Shown here: one piece after another, positions 17,853 to 27,333 of the stretch
Layout of the letters: each line of letters starts with the position of its first letter
How positions within the stretch are numbered: the stretch's first letter is position 1
Origin: CAZNXJ01 sp964577115
Lineage (GTDB): Bacteria; Planctomycetota; Planctomycetia; Pirellulales; Pirellulaceae
Assembly (NCBI GenBank): GCA_964577115.1
Contig: CAZNXJ010000008.1
Span: 62,001-126,000, forward strand
Direction of reading: 5' to 3'
DNA length: 64,000 bases
Translations under genes and position numbers: made by a program
Notes under the pieces: generated by a model
Told to the model about the DNA's origin: nothing
The model's database searches: none
The model's input: only the letters and a program-made list of their open reading frames with translations

Positions 17853-18839
17853 TTACAACGCGCGCAGCGCGTTCAGAAGGCGCTGCATGTCGGTCGGCAA
17901 CGGCGCTTCGAACTGTAGCGGCTCGCGCGTGATCGGATGTTCAATGCGCAGCCGCCAGGCGTGGAGCGCTTGCCGGTCAAGCAGCACGTCGCCGCCCTCG
18001 GGTTTCCCCTCGAGTTCGTCGCGCGTGATCTGCGCGTGCCCCGCATAAAGCCGATCGCAGACGATCGGACATCCAATGTGCGCTAGATGCACACGAATCT
18101 GATGCGTACGTCCTGTCTTTGGCTCGACACGTACCAATGCGAATCGCTCAAATCGCTCCAGCACTTCGTAAAACGTCCGCGCGTCGCGGCTCGTCGGATG
18201 ATGCTCGCGAATGGCCATCTTCTCGCGCTGGTACGGATGCCGCCCGATGGGCCGATCGATCACGTCGCGATCGCGATCAAGCGAACCACGAACGATCGCC
18301 AGATATTCTTTTTCGGTCGTCCGCGCTTCGAACTGCGCGGCAAGGCCTGCGTGCACGCGATCGGTCTTGGCAACCAATATGACACCGCTGGTATCACGAT
18401 CCAGACGGTGCACGACACCGGGACGCGTGGCGCCGCCGAGCCCGCTGAGCCGCTCGAAGTGGTACGTCAATGCGCACGTCAGCGTCCCCGACCAATGCCC
18501 GCGTGCCGGATGAACAACCATTCCCGGCGGCTTATTTACCACCGCCAGGTGCTCGTCTTCATAGAGTAAGTCCAGCGGGATGTTCTCGGGCAACGGCCCG
18601 GCCGGCGGTAATTCGGGAAGTATCAGCGAGACACGCTGGCCCAGCCGCACTCGATGAGCCGGGCGCACGTACTGGCCTTCGACCATCACGTGCCCCGTCT
18701 CGATGATGCCCCGCAGTTGCCCCCGGCTGTAGTCAGTAAACTGGTCGGCAAGGTATGCATCCAGCCGCTTGCCTACGTCCTCGGCGGCCACCGTGAGTTC
18801 CAGCGGTTGATTCGCGAGAGGGCGCGGTTCAGACATCAC
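17853..18839 (-). CDS. Pseudouridine synthase, RluD family
   Basis: A 328-residue RluA/RluD-family pseudouridine synthase modifying 23S rRNA helix 69 or related uridines. An N-terminal S4 domain (about residues 16-75, RLDAYLADQFTDYSRGQL) precedes the catalytic domain with HRLDRDTSG, where D147 is the nucleophile, and the RTHQIRVHLAHIGCPI block. The start is GTG at 18839 or the adjacent ATG at 18836; the TGA of the upstream TPR gene lies inside this GTGATG overlap, so the two are translationally coupled. RluD versus RluC cannot be settled from sequence, though the S4 domain and length suit RluD. Confidence 0.9.
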   Translation of the reverse strand: MMSEPRPLANQPLELTVAAEDVGKRLDAYLADQFTDYSRGQLRGIIETGHVMVEGQYVRPAHRVRLGQRVSLILPELPPAGPLPENIPLDLLYEDEHLAVVNKPPGMVVHPARGHWSGTLTCALTYHFERLSGLGGATRPGVVHRLDRDTSGVILVAKTDRVHAGLAAQFEARTTEKEYLAIVRGSLDRDRDVIDRPIGRHPYQREKMAIREHHPTSRDARTFYEVLERFERFALVRVEPKTGRTHQIRVHLAHIGCPIVCDRLYAGHAQITRDELEGKPEGGDVLLDRQALHAWRLRIEHPITREPLQFEAPLPTDMQRLLNALRAL

Positions 18840-19819
18840 GGCTGCGCGGGTTCCTCGACACCCGATTCCTCCGTGGAGGGCTCTTCGACCGGCTCCTCCG
18901 TCGCCGCATCGTCCGTCGCAGTTTCTTCCACAGCGGGCTCTTCAGCGGCAGGTTCCTCCGCAGCCGGTTCTTCTGTCGCGGGCTCTACCGCCGGGGGTTC
19001 CTCGCTCGCAGGCTCATCCGCCGCGGGTTCCTCGTCCGGCGATTCCTGCGCGCTCGGGTCGTCCGGAAGACTCTCGGACGGGGGCAGGGGAGTTGCCGGG
19101 GGTTCACCGGTCGGAGCAGACGGGAAGCCGAGATCGGGGAATTCGGGGAGCTGTGGTAGCTCGGACGGCAAGCCTCCGGGAGCGGCACTGGTGTCGGGCA
19201 CTACCGGTTTCTGTTCAACAAACCACGCATAGAATTCGCGCACGTCACGTTTCTCAAGACGCGCGATCCGTTCACGGGCTTGCTGGGCGAGCGCCGAACT
19301 GGCGTCGGAAGCGATGACTTTTTCGTAGGCCTCTTGAGCGTCTTTGAGTTCACCCAGTGTTTCGTGGGCCAGCCCGAGCCCGTAGTACGCCCGCTGCTCG
19401 AGATAAGGAATACCACGAGCCCGGTCGATGACTTGGTTGAAATCGCTAATGGCCTGCTTCAGCAGGGCTTCTGCTTCCTCGCGGTCCGAATAGACGAGGA
19501 AGCTGCCTTCGTTCAAAGCCGAGTAAGCCTTGCTCTGTAGGGCCCACCAGCCCGCCGGATTGTTCTCGTAAATGAGCGCGACTTCCTCGAGCACTCGGCG
19601 CGAGTCTTCAAGCGTCTCGGCCTCGAGATATTCTTCCCACGCCCGCGCCACCGTTGTCTGCGAGCGGCGGGAAACGATGCTGGCGACCAGAAGTAATAGA
19701 ACGACGACGACTGCGCCGATGCCGATCCACTTCAGATACGGCTGGATGACCAGCAGATGCTTGCCCAGGTAGTCTGCCAGGTCATTTTTCTGCAATTCGT
19801 GGCGTCGTTCCGTTTTCAT
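18836..19819 (-). CDS. TPR membrane protein with acidic Pro/Glu-rich tail
   Basis: A 327-residue protein with a cytoplasmic N-terminus, one membrane span at about residues 31-49 (WIGIGAVVVVLLLLVASIV), then helical repeats resembling TPRs (about 60-205, e.g. AYYGLGLAHETLGELKDAQEAYEKV). The architecture resembles YfgM-type proteins that work in envelope protein handling. From about residue 230 the chain is low complexity, with repeats of the EEPAAEEPA type; this tail of nearly 100 residues is strongly acidic and probably disordered outside the membrane. It is the first gene of the rluD transcript and diverges from uvrD across about 195 bases. Confidence 0.75.
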   Translation of the reverse strand: MKTERRHELQKNDLADYLGKHLLVIQPYLKWIGIGAVVVVLLLLVASIVSRRSQTTVARAWEEYLEAETLEDSRRVLEEVALIYENNPAGWWALQSKAYSALNEGSFLVYSDREEAEALLKQAISDFNQVIDRARGIPYLEQRAYYGLGLAHETLGELKDAQEAYEKVIASDASSALAQQARERIARLEKRDVREFYAWFVEQKPVVPDTSAAPGGLPSELPQLPEFPDLGFPSAPTGEPPATPLPPSESLPDDPSAQESPDEEPAADEPASEEPPAVEPATEEPAAEEPAAEEPAVEETATDDAATEEPVEEPSTEESGVEEPAQP

Positions 19820-20015
19820 TGGTTACGTCCGATCCCTCGGCCCTGCAATTTAGCGCTTTATTGTCTGTACGTACCACTGCGGCCGCGTGCGAAACCGCAA
19901 GTATAGAAGGGGTTTTTGAAAACGGTCAATAGCGGGGCGGGGCGGTCCCACCCTGCCGCTCGGCCTGCAAACTCCCCTTGGAGTTCCCTGTCGCGCAACT
20001 TACCATGGCTCGGCT

Positions 20016-21995
20016 ATGCTTCGCGACCTGAATGAATCCCAACGCCGCGCCGTCGCCACGCTCCGCGGGCCACTCCTGGTTCTGGCGGGCGCGGGCACTG
20101 GCAAAACGCGCGTGGTCACCGTCCGCATCGCGGAACTCATCCGCCACGGAGTCCCGCCCCCCCGCATTCTAGCCGTCACGTTTACCAACAAGGCGGCCAA
20201 CGAAATGCAGCAGCGCGTCGCGAGCCTTATCGGACGCCGCAGCAAGGCCGACCGGCCATGTGTCGGAACGTTCCACTCGCACTGCGTCCAGATCCTGCGC
20301 CGTCATATTCGCCGTCTCGGGTACCCCGAGAATTTCGCGATTTACGACGCAGGCGACCAAGAAAGCCTCGCGCGCAGTGTCCTGCGTGAAATCCGCGTCC
20401 CCAGCGAGTCGTTACGGCCATCCGATCTCGTCTCGTGGGTCGGCTACTGGAAGTCGCGTTCCGTGACGCCTCAGCAGGCCGCCGCGATGGCGGAAACGGA
20501 CGCGCAGCACCTGGCCGCAGCCGGCTACCGGCGCTATCAGAAGGCATTGAAGACTTCCGGCGCGGTAGACTTTGACGACCTTCTACTCTGTACGCTGGAA
20601 CTGTTCAGTAAGTTCCCCGAAGTTCGCCGCGAGGAGGCTGGGCGGTTTGATCATCTGCTGATTGACGAGTACCAGGACACCAATACGGCCCAGTATCGCA
20701 TCGTCAAGGCGCTGGCGGCCGACCACCGGAACCTGTGCGTGGTGGGCGACGACGACCAATCGATCTACGGGTTCCGGGGCGCCGAGGTCGAGCACATTCT
20801 GCGGTTCACCAAAGATTGGCCGGATGCCATGGTCGTCCGCCTGGAAGAGAACTACCGCTGCACGGGCGAAATCCTGAACTTCGCGAATACGCTCATTCAG
20901 TTCAATCCGCACCGGCACGAAAAGATGCTGCGCGCCAGCCGGCCAGCCGGACAGCGGCCCACGATTTCGCAGTACGAGACGGAAGAGGCCGAAGCGAAGG
21001 CCGTGGTCGCCGAGATCCGCCGATTGCTGCGCCAGCCGGGAGTTTCCGCGCGGGACTGCTCCATCCTGCTGCGGACCAATGAGCAGACTCGGCCGTTCGA
21101 AGCCGAATTGCGCCGCGCGCAGGTTCCTTACGTGCTGATCGGCGGAATGTCGTTCTTCGATCGGCGCGAGGTGCGCGACGTGCTTGCCTATCTCAAGTTG
21201 CTCGTCAGTCCTCAGGATGAGGTCTCCTTGCTGCGCGTCATCAACACGCCCCCGCGTGGGATCGGCGACAAGACGGTCGAAGCCATCATGCGCGTCGCGG
21301 TGGCGGAAGGCAGTTGCGCCTGGCAGGTGATCCAATCGCCTCGCCAAGTAAAAGGAATTCCCGCTAACGCTCTCCAGGCACTTGAACGCTTTGCCGGCGA
21401 CGTCCGTGAATTTCACCAGCGGCTCGAAAAGCGGCGCTATGCCACCTACCACGAACTCGCGTCGGCCTGGCTGCGACAGGTGAACTACGAGCAGGAAGTG
21501 AAGCGGCAGTATCCTGACGAGCAAGAGTGTCAGGCGCGGTGGGCGAACGTCGAACAAGTGATCAATGCGCTGGCGGTATTCGAGAAGGAAGAAGGCCCGG
21601 ACGCGTCGCTCGACGACTTTCTTCGCGATCTCGCATTGAACGCCCGCGATTTTGACAACGACAAAGAAAAGCAACTCAACCGCGACGCCGTCGTCCTGCT
21701 GACGTACCACAGCGCAAAGGGACTCGAATTCCCGTACGTGTTCATGGTCGGCATGGAAGAAGGGATTTTGCCGCACCACCGCAGTTTGAAGGAAGGGGAG
21801 CGTGCGATTGAGGAAGAACGGCGGTTGTGCTACGTGGGGATTACGCGAGCCCAGGAGCGGCTCTATCTATCACTACCCCTTCAGCGCATGAAATGGGGCA
21901 AGCCACGCGATTCTCAGCCCAGCCGCTTTCTGTTCGAGATGGCCGGCATTGCCGAACGGTTCTACAACCGCCGCACAACTCGCCGCCAGGCGTGA
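20016..21995 (+). CDS. ATP-dependent 3'-5' DNA helicase, UvrD/PcrA/Rep family
   Basis: A superfamily 1 helicase of 659 residues that unwinds DNA in nucleotide excision and mismatch repair or restarts forks. Motifs in order: Q motif LNESQRRAV, Walker A AGAGTGKT, Ia TFTNKAANEM, Walker B DEYQDTN, motif III GDDDQSIYGFRGA, motif IV region YRCTGEIL, motif V LTYHSAKGLEF, motif VI VGITRAQERLYLS. It is shorter than E. coli UvrD (720) and lacks the long C-terminal extension that contacts RNA polymerase and MutL, closer in length to Rep. mutS lies in the same window but is unlinked. Confidence 0.93.
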   Translation: MLRDLNESQRRAVATLRGPLLVLAGAGTGKTRVVTVRIAELIRHGVPPPRILAVTFTNKAANEMQQRVASLIGRRSKADRPCVGTFHSHCVQILRRHIRRLGYPENFAIYDAGDQESLARSVLREIRVPSESLRPSDLVSWVGYWKSRSVTPQQAAAMAETDAQHLAAAGYRRYQKALKTSGAVDFDDLLLCTLELFSKFPEVRREEAGRFDHLLIDEYQDTNTAQYRIVKALAADHRNLCVVGDDDQSIYGFRGAEVEHILRFTKDWPDAMVVRLEENYRCTGEILNFANTLIQFNPHRHEKMLRASRPAGQRPTISQYETEEAEAKAVVAEIRRLLRQPGVSARDCSILLRTNEQTRPFEAELRRAQVPYVLIGGMSFFDRREVRDVLAYLKLLVSPQDEVSLLRVINTPPRGIGDKTVEAIMRVAVAEGSCAWQVIQSPRQVKGIPANALQALERFAGDVREFHQRLEKRRYATYHELASAWLRQVNYEQEVKRQYPDEQECQARWANVEQVINALAVFEKEEGPDASLDDFLRDLALNARDFDNDKEKQLNRDAVVLLTYHSAKGLEFPYVFMVGMEEGILPHHRSLKEGERAIEEERRLCYVGITRAQERLYLSLPLQRMKWGKPRDSQPSRFLFEMAGIAERFYNRRTTRRQA

Positions 21996-22132
21996 TTGCA
22001 TGAGCTTGCACGGCGGTCCGCGCTCGGCCGCCTCCCGCTCCAGCGCGGGAGCCTGCAATTCAAGCTGGCCGGGTTGGCCATTTTGTGGAACAATGCTGAG
22101 CAAGCTCAACTTGAAGGTCTTTGAGGCGTCCA

Positions 22133-22465
22133 GTGCGCACGATTCTTCCACTGCTGGTTGCGATCACGGCTCATGTATTGCTAAGTGGCATCGCTACGCT
22201 GACGCCGCCGAAGCACACTACGGCAGCCGTCCCCACGCTCGCACGCGCGGACTTGCCAAGCTCGCAGCCGGCAGAACCCATTTCGCTTGCCGCGCGCCAA
22301 CTCTCGCAGAGCAGCTCTGCCCTTTTCAAAAACTCCGTATCCGCGCCACTCTCCGTCGGCCAGAGCTTGGCAATCGGAGGGCAGATCGTCCGGCGAGCCC
22401 CATCGGCTGCTCGCCGACACCTCGCGCACACACTCCAGGGGCAGTGCGTGCGGCTACAGATCTAA
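22133..22465 (+). CDS. Small exported or membrane-anchored hypothetical protein
   Basis: An unrecognised 110-residue protein. From the GTG at 22133 it begins MRTILPLLVAITAHVLLSG, a charged start plus hydrophobic core that reads as a signal peptide or anchor, then a Ser/Pro/Ala-rich region with no cysteine pair or enzyme motif. GAGG sits six bases before the GTG. It follows the helicase gene by about 140 bases. The open frame, signal-like start and ribosome binding site support it, but no homology is recognised. Confidence 0.5.
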   Translation: MRTILPLLVAITAHVLLSGIATLTPPKHTTAAVPTLARADLPSSQPAEPISLAARQLSQSSSALFKNSVSAPLSVGQSLAIGGQIVRRAPSAARRHLAHTLQGQCVRLQI

Positions 22466-22713
22466 TCCTCGGCGACGGTTAACGCGGGCCATTCGGCGTT
22501 CGCGCCTTTGCGCGAACCGCTGCCGATCATCGCTCCGCCCGCATGCCGTTTGTATGACGTCGCGCGCTTGCACGCCGCGGTGTGCGCGATGGCTCTCGCG
22601 CTTCACCAACGGATGCCCCATCCCCCGCAGCAATCGCGTTTGCGATTTGCGGCGTTATCGGCACGTGCGCGCGGCTTGTGAATTAAGAACACGTATCCGA
22701 GAGGATCGACCGT

Positions 22714-22860
22714 ATGCAACCTGACACGACGCCGAACGAGGCGGCCGAAAACCGGGGCTGCGCAGCAGCTCTTTGGGATCTTACCAAGCTGATGGGCATC
22801 GTTGCGCTGATCATGGTGATCGGCTACGTCCTGATGCGTCTCGGCCAATCAATGTTTTAG
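22714..22860 (+). CDS. 48-residue single-span membrane protein
   Basis: A very short gene. It encodes a polar N-terminus (MQPDTTPNEAAENRGCAAAL) followed by one long hydrophobic helix at about residues 26-43 (MGIVALIMVIGYVLMRLG). GAGAGGA lies eight bases before the ATG, a well-placed ribosome binding site. The membrane helix with Ile/Val/Leu/Met is unusual for random GC-rich sequence, which supports real coding. Its function is unknown. Confidence 0.55.
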   Translation: MQPDTTPNEAAENRGCAAALWDLTKLMGIVALIMVIGYVLMRLGQSMF

Positions 22861-23056
22861 TTCATGCCAAAATCAGACGGTGCGGCCCGAGCGTCCCCGT
22901 CAAAGCAGGAACCGTACGCGGTGGACCCGACGCTCGCCTGAGGGTCCGCCGCGTCGCGGCCCCCCCTAGCCCAACACATGAGCGACGCTTGATTGGGCCC
23001 CCGCGAAGGATGAAAGTCACCAGACGAAACGCGACTATCTCCCCCGATTCATCGAT

Positions 23057-23887
23057 TCATCCTTCTCTTCCATGCCATGTCACGGTGCCGGCAAAGCACG
23101 CTTCGACGCCCTCGGGCGTTTCCACCAGCAAGGCTCCGCGCGGAGAGATACCACGGCACGTTCCCAGGATCTGGCGATCACCGATCGTCACCGCCACACG
23201 CTCGCCGGTTAACTGGCAGACATGCGGCCAGCGCCGATAAACAACGGCGCTATCGGCGGCCAGTCGTTCCAAGTTTTCGCCGAGCGACGTGAGGAGCACC
23301 CACAGGACGTCGGTCAAATCGACCGCGCGCTGCGTGCTATCCACGAGCGACGTGGCGCGTCGTTGGACGTCCGGGGGAGCGGACGTAAGCGAGTTGTTGA
23401 TGTTCAGACCAATGCCGATGGCGAAGCGGCCTACTTTACCGCGTCCGGCTTCGACGAGGATTCCACCGAGCTTGCGGCCATCGAGATAAATATCGTTCGG
23501 CCATTTGACTCGCAGCGGTCGGTCCGCAAAAGACTCGAGCGCCTCAATGACGGCCAGCCCCGTCGTCAGCGAGAGCAGTGGCCAATCCTCGGCGCCCACC
23601 CCCGCTTGCTCCGCGTCGACCAGCACCGTGAAGGTCAGCGCACCGGCATCCGACCACCACGTGTTCGTACCGCGGCCTCGCCCCCGCGATTGCCGATCGG
23701 CGACGATGAGGTGCGGGCACGGCAACCGTTCCCAAGCCGCTCGCTCGAGCGCTAAATCATTCGTCGATTCGGCCAGCGCGAAATGCTCGAGCCCTGCCAG
23801 CCAGGGATGCTGTTCGAGTCGAACGAGATCGAAGATTTCCGATGGGGACACGCAATGAATTCCGAGTCGCCTCCGGTGAACGATCAC
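23057..23887 (-). CDS. birA: Biotin-[acetyl-CoA-carboxylase] ligase (monofunctional)
   Basis: A 276-residue biotin protein ligase that activates biotin as biotinyl-AMP and attaches it to the carboxylase carrier lysine. The glycine-rich loop is QSRGRGRGTNTWWSD (about 67-80) and the catalytic lysine motif is KWPNDIYLDGRKLGG (about 127-141). There is no N-terminal winged helix, so it is class I and cannot repress transcription as E. coli BirA does. The GTG at 23887 overlaps the stop of the upstream prenyl synthase gene (GTGA), pointing to translational coupling. Confidence 0.9.
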   Translation of the reverse strand: MIVHRRRLGIHCVSPSEIFDLVRLEQHPWLAGLEHFALAESTNDLALERAAWERLPCPHLIVADRQSRGRGRGTNTWWSDAGALTFTVLVDAEQAGVGAEDWPLLSLTTGLAVIEALESFADRPLRVKWPNDIYLDGRKLGGILVEAGRGKVGRFAIGIGLNINNSLTSAPPDVQRRATSLVDSTQRAVDLTDVLWVLLTSLGENLERLAADSAVVYRRWPHVCQLTGERVAVTIGDRQILGTCRGISPRGALLVETPEGVEACFAGTVTWHGREG

Positions 23888-24888
23888 GCGGTGCGATGAA
23901 CAACGAATTCCGGCAACCCCATCAGAATGTCCGTGGCCGGTCCCGGTGGCAAGCAGCGTGCTGCCTCGCGGGCTCGCTCGGCGAACTGTTGAGCTCGTTC
24001 AAACGCATAGTTCAGGGCGCCGTGTTGTTTCAGCAGCGCCCCGAGCCACTCGGTGTCGACGTCCGCCGTTTCCTGGAGCCGCGTGATGATGGCTTGTCGC
24101 TGATCTTCGGGCGAGAGTTCGAGCAGGCGAATCAGCGGTAACGTCGGTATCCGCTGCTCCAGGTCCGTCCCAAGCGATTTACCGGTCTTCCGCTCGTCGC
24201 CCACCATATCCAACAGGTCGTCGGCGATCTGGAAGGCAATCCCCAAATCCCGGCCATAGCGGGCCATAGCTTCGGCCTGTTCCGGGGTCGCTCCGGCATA
24301 ATGCGCCCCCAGTTCGCAGCTACAAGCGCACAGCTCGCCGGTCTTCGCGGCGAGGATGTCGATGTACTGAGCTTCACGAAGCTCGAAGTCGCCACAGCTA
24401 CCCTTTTGACGCAGTTCGCCTTCGCAAACGATGTTCGTCGCGCGGCCGATCGTTTGGCAGGCATAGGTCGAGCCGACCGTGCTGGCTAGGTAGAAGGCGT
24501 GGGTGAACAAGTAATCTCCGAGCAGCACGCTCGCCTGATTGTCCCACCGCGCGTTGACCGTAGCGAGGTGCCGGCGAGTTACGGCGTCGTCGAGCACATC
24601 GTCGTGGACGAGCGTGGCGGTATGAATCATTTCGACGACGGCGCCGAGCAGCAGATGCTCGCGCGTTACCTTGCCCAGCGCCTGAGCGGTCAGCAGCACG
24701 AGCGCGGGCCGTAGTCGCTTGCCGCCAAGCAGGCAGCCGTATTGAACCAACTCGTCGACATACGCATCCTGACTGCGCAGCTCGCGCCGCAGGATCTGTT
24801 CGACTTCCGCCAGTTCGCCCTGGATCGGTGCATAAAGCAATCGTAGCCGTTCCGCCTCAGCAGAACGCAAACCTGTCGCGGGATTCAC
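23884..24888 (-). CDS. trans-Polyprenyl diphosphate synthase
   Basis: A 334-residue enzyme that extends allylic diphosphates with isopentenyl diphosphate to make the quinone side chain (octa- or nonaprenyl type). The first Asp-rich motif is LVHDDVLDD, the second FQIADDLLD, and GGKRLRPALVLL is the usual N-terminal block. The start is the GTG at 24888: AAGGAG lies eight bases upstream, and residues from the longer frame to 25200 are not family-like. Product chain length is not predictable from what I can see; a role in menaquinone biosynthesis is the usual planctomycete expectation. The birA start overlaps its stop. Confidence 0.9.
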   Translation of the reverse strand: MNPATGLRSAEAERLRLLYAPIQGELAEVEQILRRELRSQDAYVDELVQYGCLLGGKRLRPALVLLTAQALGKVTREHLLLGAVVEMIHTATLVHDDVLDDAVTRRHLATVNARWDNQASVLLGDYLFTHAFYLASTVGSTYACQTIGRATNIVCEGELRQKGSCGDFELREAQYIDILAAKTGELCACSCELGAHYAGATPEQAEAMARYGRDLGIAFQIADDLLDMVGDERKTGKSLGTDLEQRIPTLPLIRLLELSPEDQRQAIITRLQETADVDTEWLGALLKQHGALNYAFERAQQFAERAREAARCLPPGPATDILMGLPEFVVHRTA

Positions 24889-25129
24889 CGGCGGGACTCC
24901 TTGTGAGTCGCATGAGGGCTTCCGTTGCCGAGGGCTCTGTTGTGCGCACGACGGCGTCGGAAAAACGAGACAATCGGCCTGCCGGCGGCGACTAACGATT
25001 CGGCGGAACCGGTTATCCGGCGTCCCGCGGCTGAATGTGAAGTCCAGCCGGCGGGACGCCAGGGTTCGTTCCGGGAGGAGGCACGCAGCCGTGCCACTCG
25101 TCGAGCTCTTCGCACGTTGTGTCAACCTG

Positions 25130-25642
25130 TTACGAGGACGGGGGCGTGGGGGGAGAGGCCGGCGGATCGGAGGAGCGCTGATACGAACCGGATTGACCAC
25201 CCGATTTGGACTCGAGACGCACCTGTTCGATGGTCATCCCACGGTCGACGGCTTTGCACATGTCATAGATCGTCAGGGCCGCAATGCTAGCTGCGGTCAG
25301 CGCCTCCATTTCGACGCCAGTGCGCGCTTGAACGCACGTTTCCACTTCAATGCGTACGCGTTCGGAATCCGGGAAGCTGAACGTGACATGCACTGCTTCG
25401 AGCGGCAGCGGATGGCATAGCGGAATCAGCTCGGCCGTCCGTTTGGCGGCCATGATACCAGCGAGCCGAGCGACTTCGAGCACATCGCCTTTGGCCAGCT
25501 TGCGGTCGAGAATCAGCTGGCGCGTTGCGGCGGCCATCCGGACCTCGGCACTCGCCCGAGCAACACGAGCCGTCACCGGCTTGGCCGACACGTCGACCAT
25601 CCGGCTCCCCCCATGCTCGTCAAAGTGCGTCAGCCCTGTCAT
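25130..25642 (-). CDS. moaC: Cyclic pyranopterin monophosphate synthase MoaC
   Basis: MoaC acts after MoaA to form the cyclic pyranopterin precursor of molybdenum cofactor. The 170-residue protein has the full signature: LIPLCHPLPLEAV and GVEMEALTAASIAALTIYDM followed by CKAVDRGM with the active-site Lys/Asp. The ATG at 25642 has AGGA seven bases upstream and gives family length; the open frame to 25999 is not family-like. A TACAAT -10 candidate lies at 25694-25689. The C-terminal tail (GGQSGSYQRSSDPPASPP) is a short disordered extension. No moaA, moaE or moeA is nearby; a molybdopterin enzyme is encoded at 43072-45303. Confidence 0.95.
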   Translation of the reverse strand: MTGLTHFDEHGGSRMVDVSAKPVTARVARASAEVRMAAATRQLILDRKLAKGDVLEVARLAGIMAAKRTAELIPLCHPLPLEAVHVTFSFPDSERVRIEVETCVQARTGVEMEALTAASIAALTIYDMCKAVDRGMTIEQVRLESKSGGQSGSYQRSSDPPASPPTPPSS

Positions 25643-26097
25643 CTCGAATTCCTGCGGTTTCGCCCTCGAAGGCTCCAGCGACGTCGCTATTGTAGACGCG
25701 TGGGGGCGTCCGTCGAGGGGAGTCGAACAGCCCCTTAACCGCAAGGTCGATTCCGCCATAACCAAGAAAGTCGCGTGTCGCGAGCGAACCGCCACGCCCT
25801 TTTTCTTGCCGCTCCCGCCACCCCCCTGAAGCTCGCGCTGGTGGGGCTGACACCCCAAGCCGGGCCAGGGCTCGACGATGCAGCAGCATCCTCGGCCATC
25901 AAAGCGAGGTACGAACCCTGCTCGCGGGTAGGGCCGCCGGAGAAGGCGAACAGAAAGGGCAGGGAGGTACCTCGCAGGGGCACCGCTGTGCGGAGCCATG
26001 CGACGGGAGGACCGACGGCCGCAAGAAATAAAAAAACCGTCACGGGGGTCTATCCGTGACGGATTATGCGTCGGCGACGGCGCGGTGGGAGCCCGTA
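25643..26097. other. Intergenic region upstream of moaC
   Basis: No supported gene. It holds the moaC ribosome binding site and weak promoter (near 25694-25689) and, at 26030-26062, the terminator of the HTH/receiver-like gene. Open frames here are GC-biased shadows without ribosome binding sites. Confidence 0.5.
26030..26062 (-). terminator. Rho-independent terminator of the HTH/receiver-like gene
   Basis: On the minus strand CCGTCACGG (26062-26054) pairs perfectly with CCGTGACGG (26045-26037), followed at once by a run of seven T (26036-26030). It lies 36 bases after the stop of the gene at 26098. Confidence 0.9.
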
Positions 26098-26670
<573 letters not shown>

Positions 26671-27333
26671 CGCAGGCTCTCCATTCGTCACTCGTTGACT
26701 TCTTTAATCGTTCGGCGTCATCCGGCAATGATGCCGCCGAACTTTGCATTGCCCCTTGCTCGCGGGATGCGGGCTTTCTCGTTCCTTCTCGCCGGCTGTG
26801 GGGACCGGCCTCCCGCAAACAACTGGGTCGGGGCTTACGTTGGTTTCGCTCTTGCGTGGCTAAGACTCAGTTCCCTCTGATCCCTGGCCTCACATAACTC
26901 ATCGGCAGTCTGTGTGGACAAAAGTTGGCGAAATGTCGCAACTTGGAGAAGCCTCCCGGTCGCGCCAAACGTCGCCTTCTGTCCCCGGCTTGCACGCATG
27001 CGCAGAGAAACCCAGAAAGCTCGACACCGTGGGCCAACGGCGACGAACTCTTTGAGGGCGCGGCTCACCCTCGGCAGGTGCCCCCCTGCACAGATCGTTC
27101 CCCCACGCTCAGCGTGCCCTGTCAGGCAGAGCACGCTTTTTTGGAGTAACCATCCGAATGATAATTTCGATTCGAATTGGCCGACTTCTTTAGAATCTTT
27201 GGAAGGCCCCGAAGCGAACAGAAGAGAACCTGGCAGGATCGCGCCGCACCCGCCGTAGCGACTTGCGGCAGCCCGGCAAAGAAATGGTTCGGTGCCGAAC
27301 AAAGATTTTCAAGAGCGCGGCGACCCGTGGACG
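26671..27333. other. Long gap between the HTH gene and smc, without a supported gene
   Basis: About 660 bases with no convincing coding frame: the longest minus frame (26835-27302) has no family resemblance and no ribosome binding site. A plus-strand terminator (27111-27142) stands in it with no plus-strand gene upstream. The minus-strand promoter of the HTH gene should lie at its left end. Confidence 0.5.
27111..27142 (+). terminator. Isolated plus-strand intrinsic terminator
   Basis: AGCGTGC (27111-27117) pairs with GCACGCT (27131-27137); the stem runs into six T (27137-27142), the classic plus-strand terminator layout. No plus-strand gene precedes it in the 26671-27110 gap, so it may end an unannotated small RNA. 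Confidence 0.6.

Noticed and set aside
26767..26880. Short plus-strand frame MRAFSFLLAGCGDR resembling a lipoprotein
   Set aside because: Signal would be only ten residues long, no ribosome binding site; likely chance.
26835..27302. 155-residue minus-strand frame between the HTH gene and smc
   Set aside because: No family resemblance, no ribosome binding site, and it contains the terminator stem.
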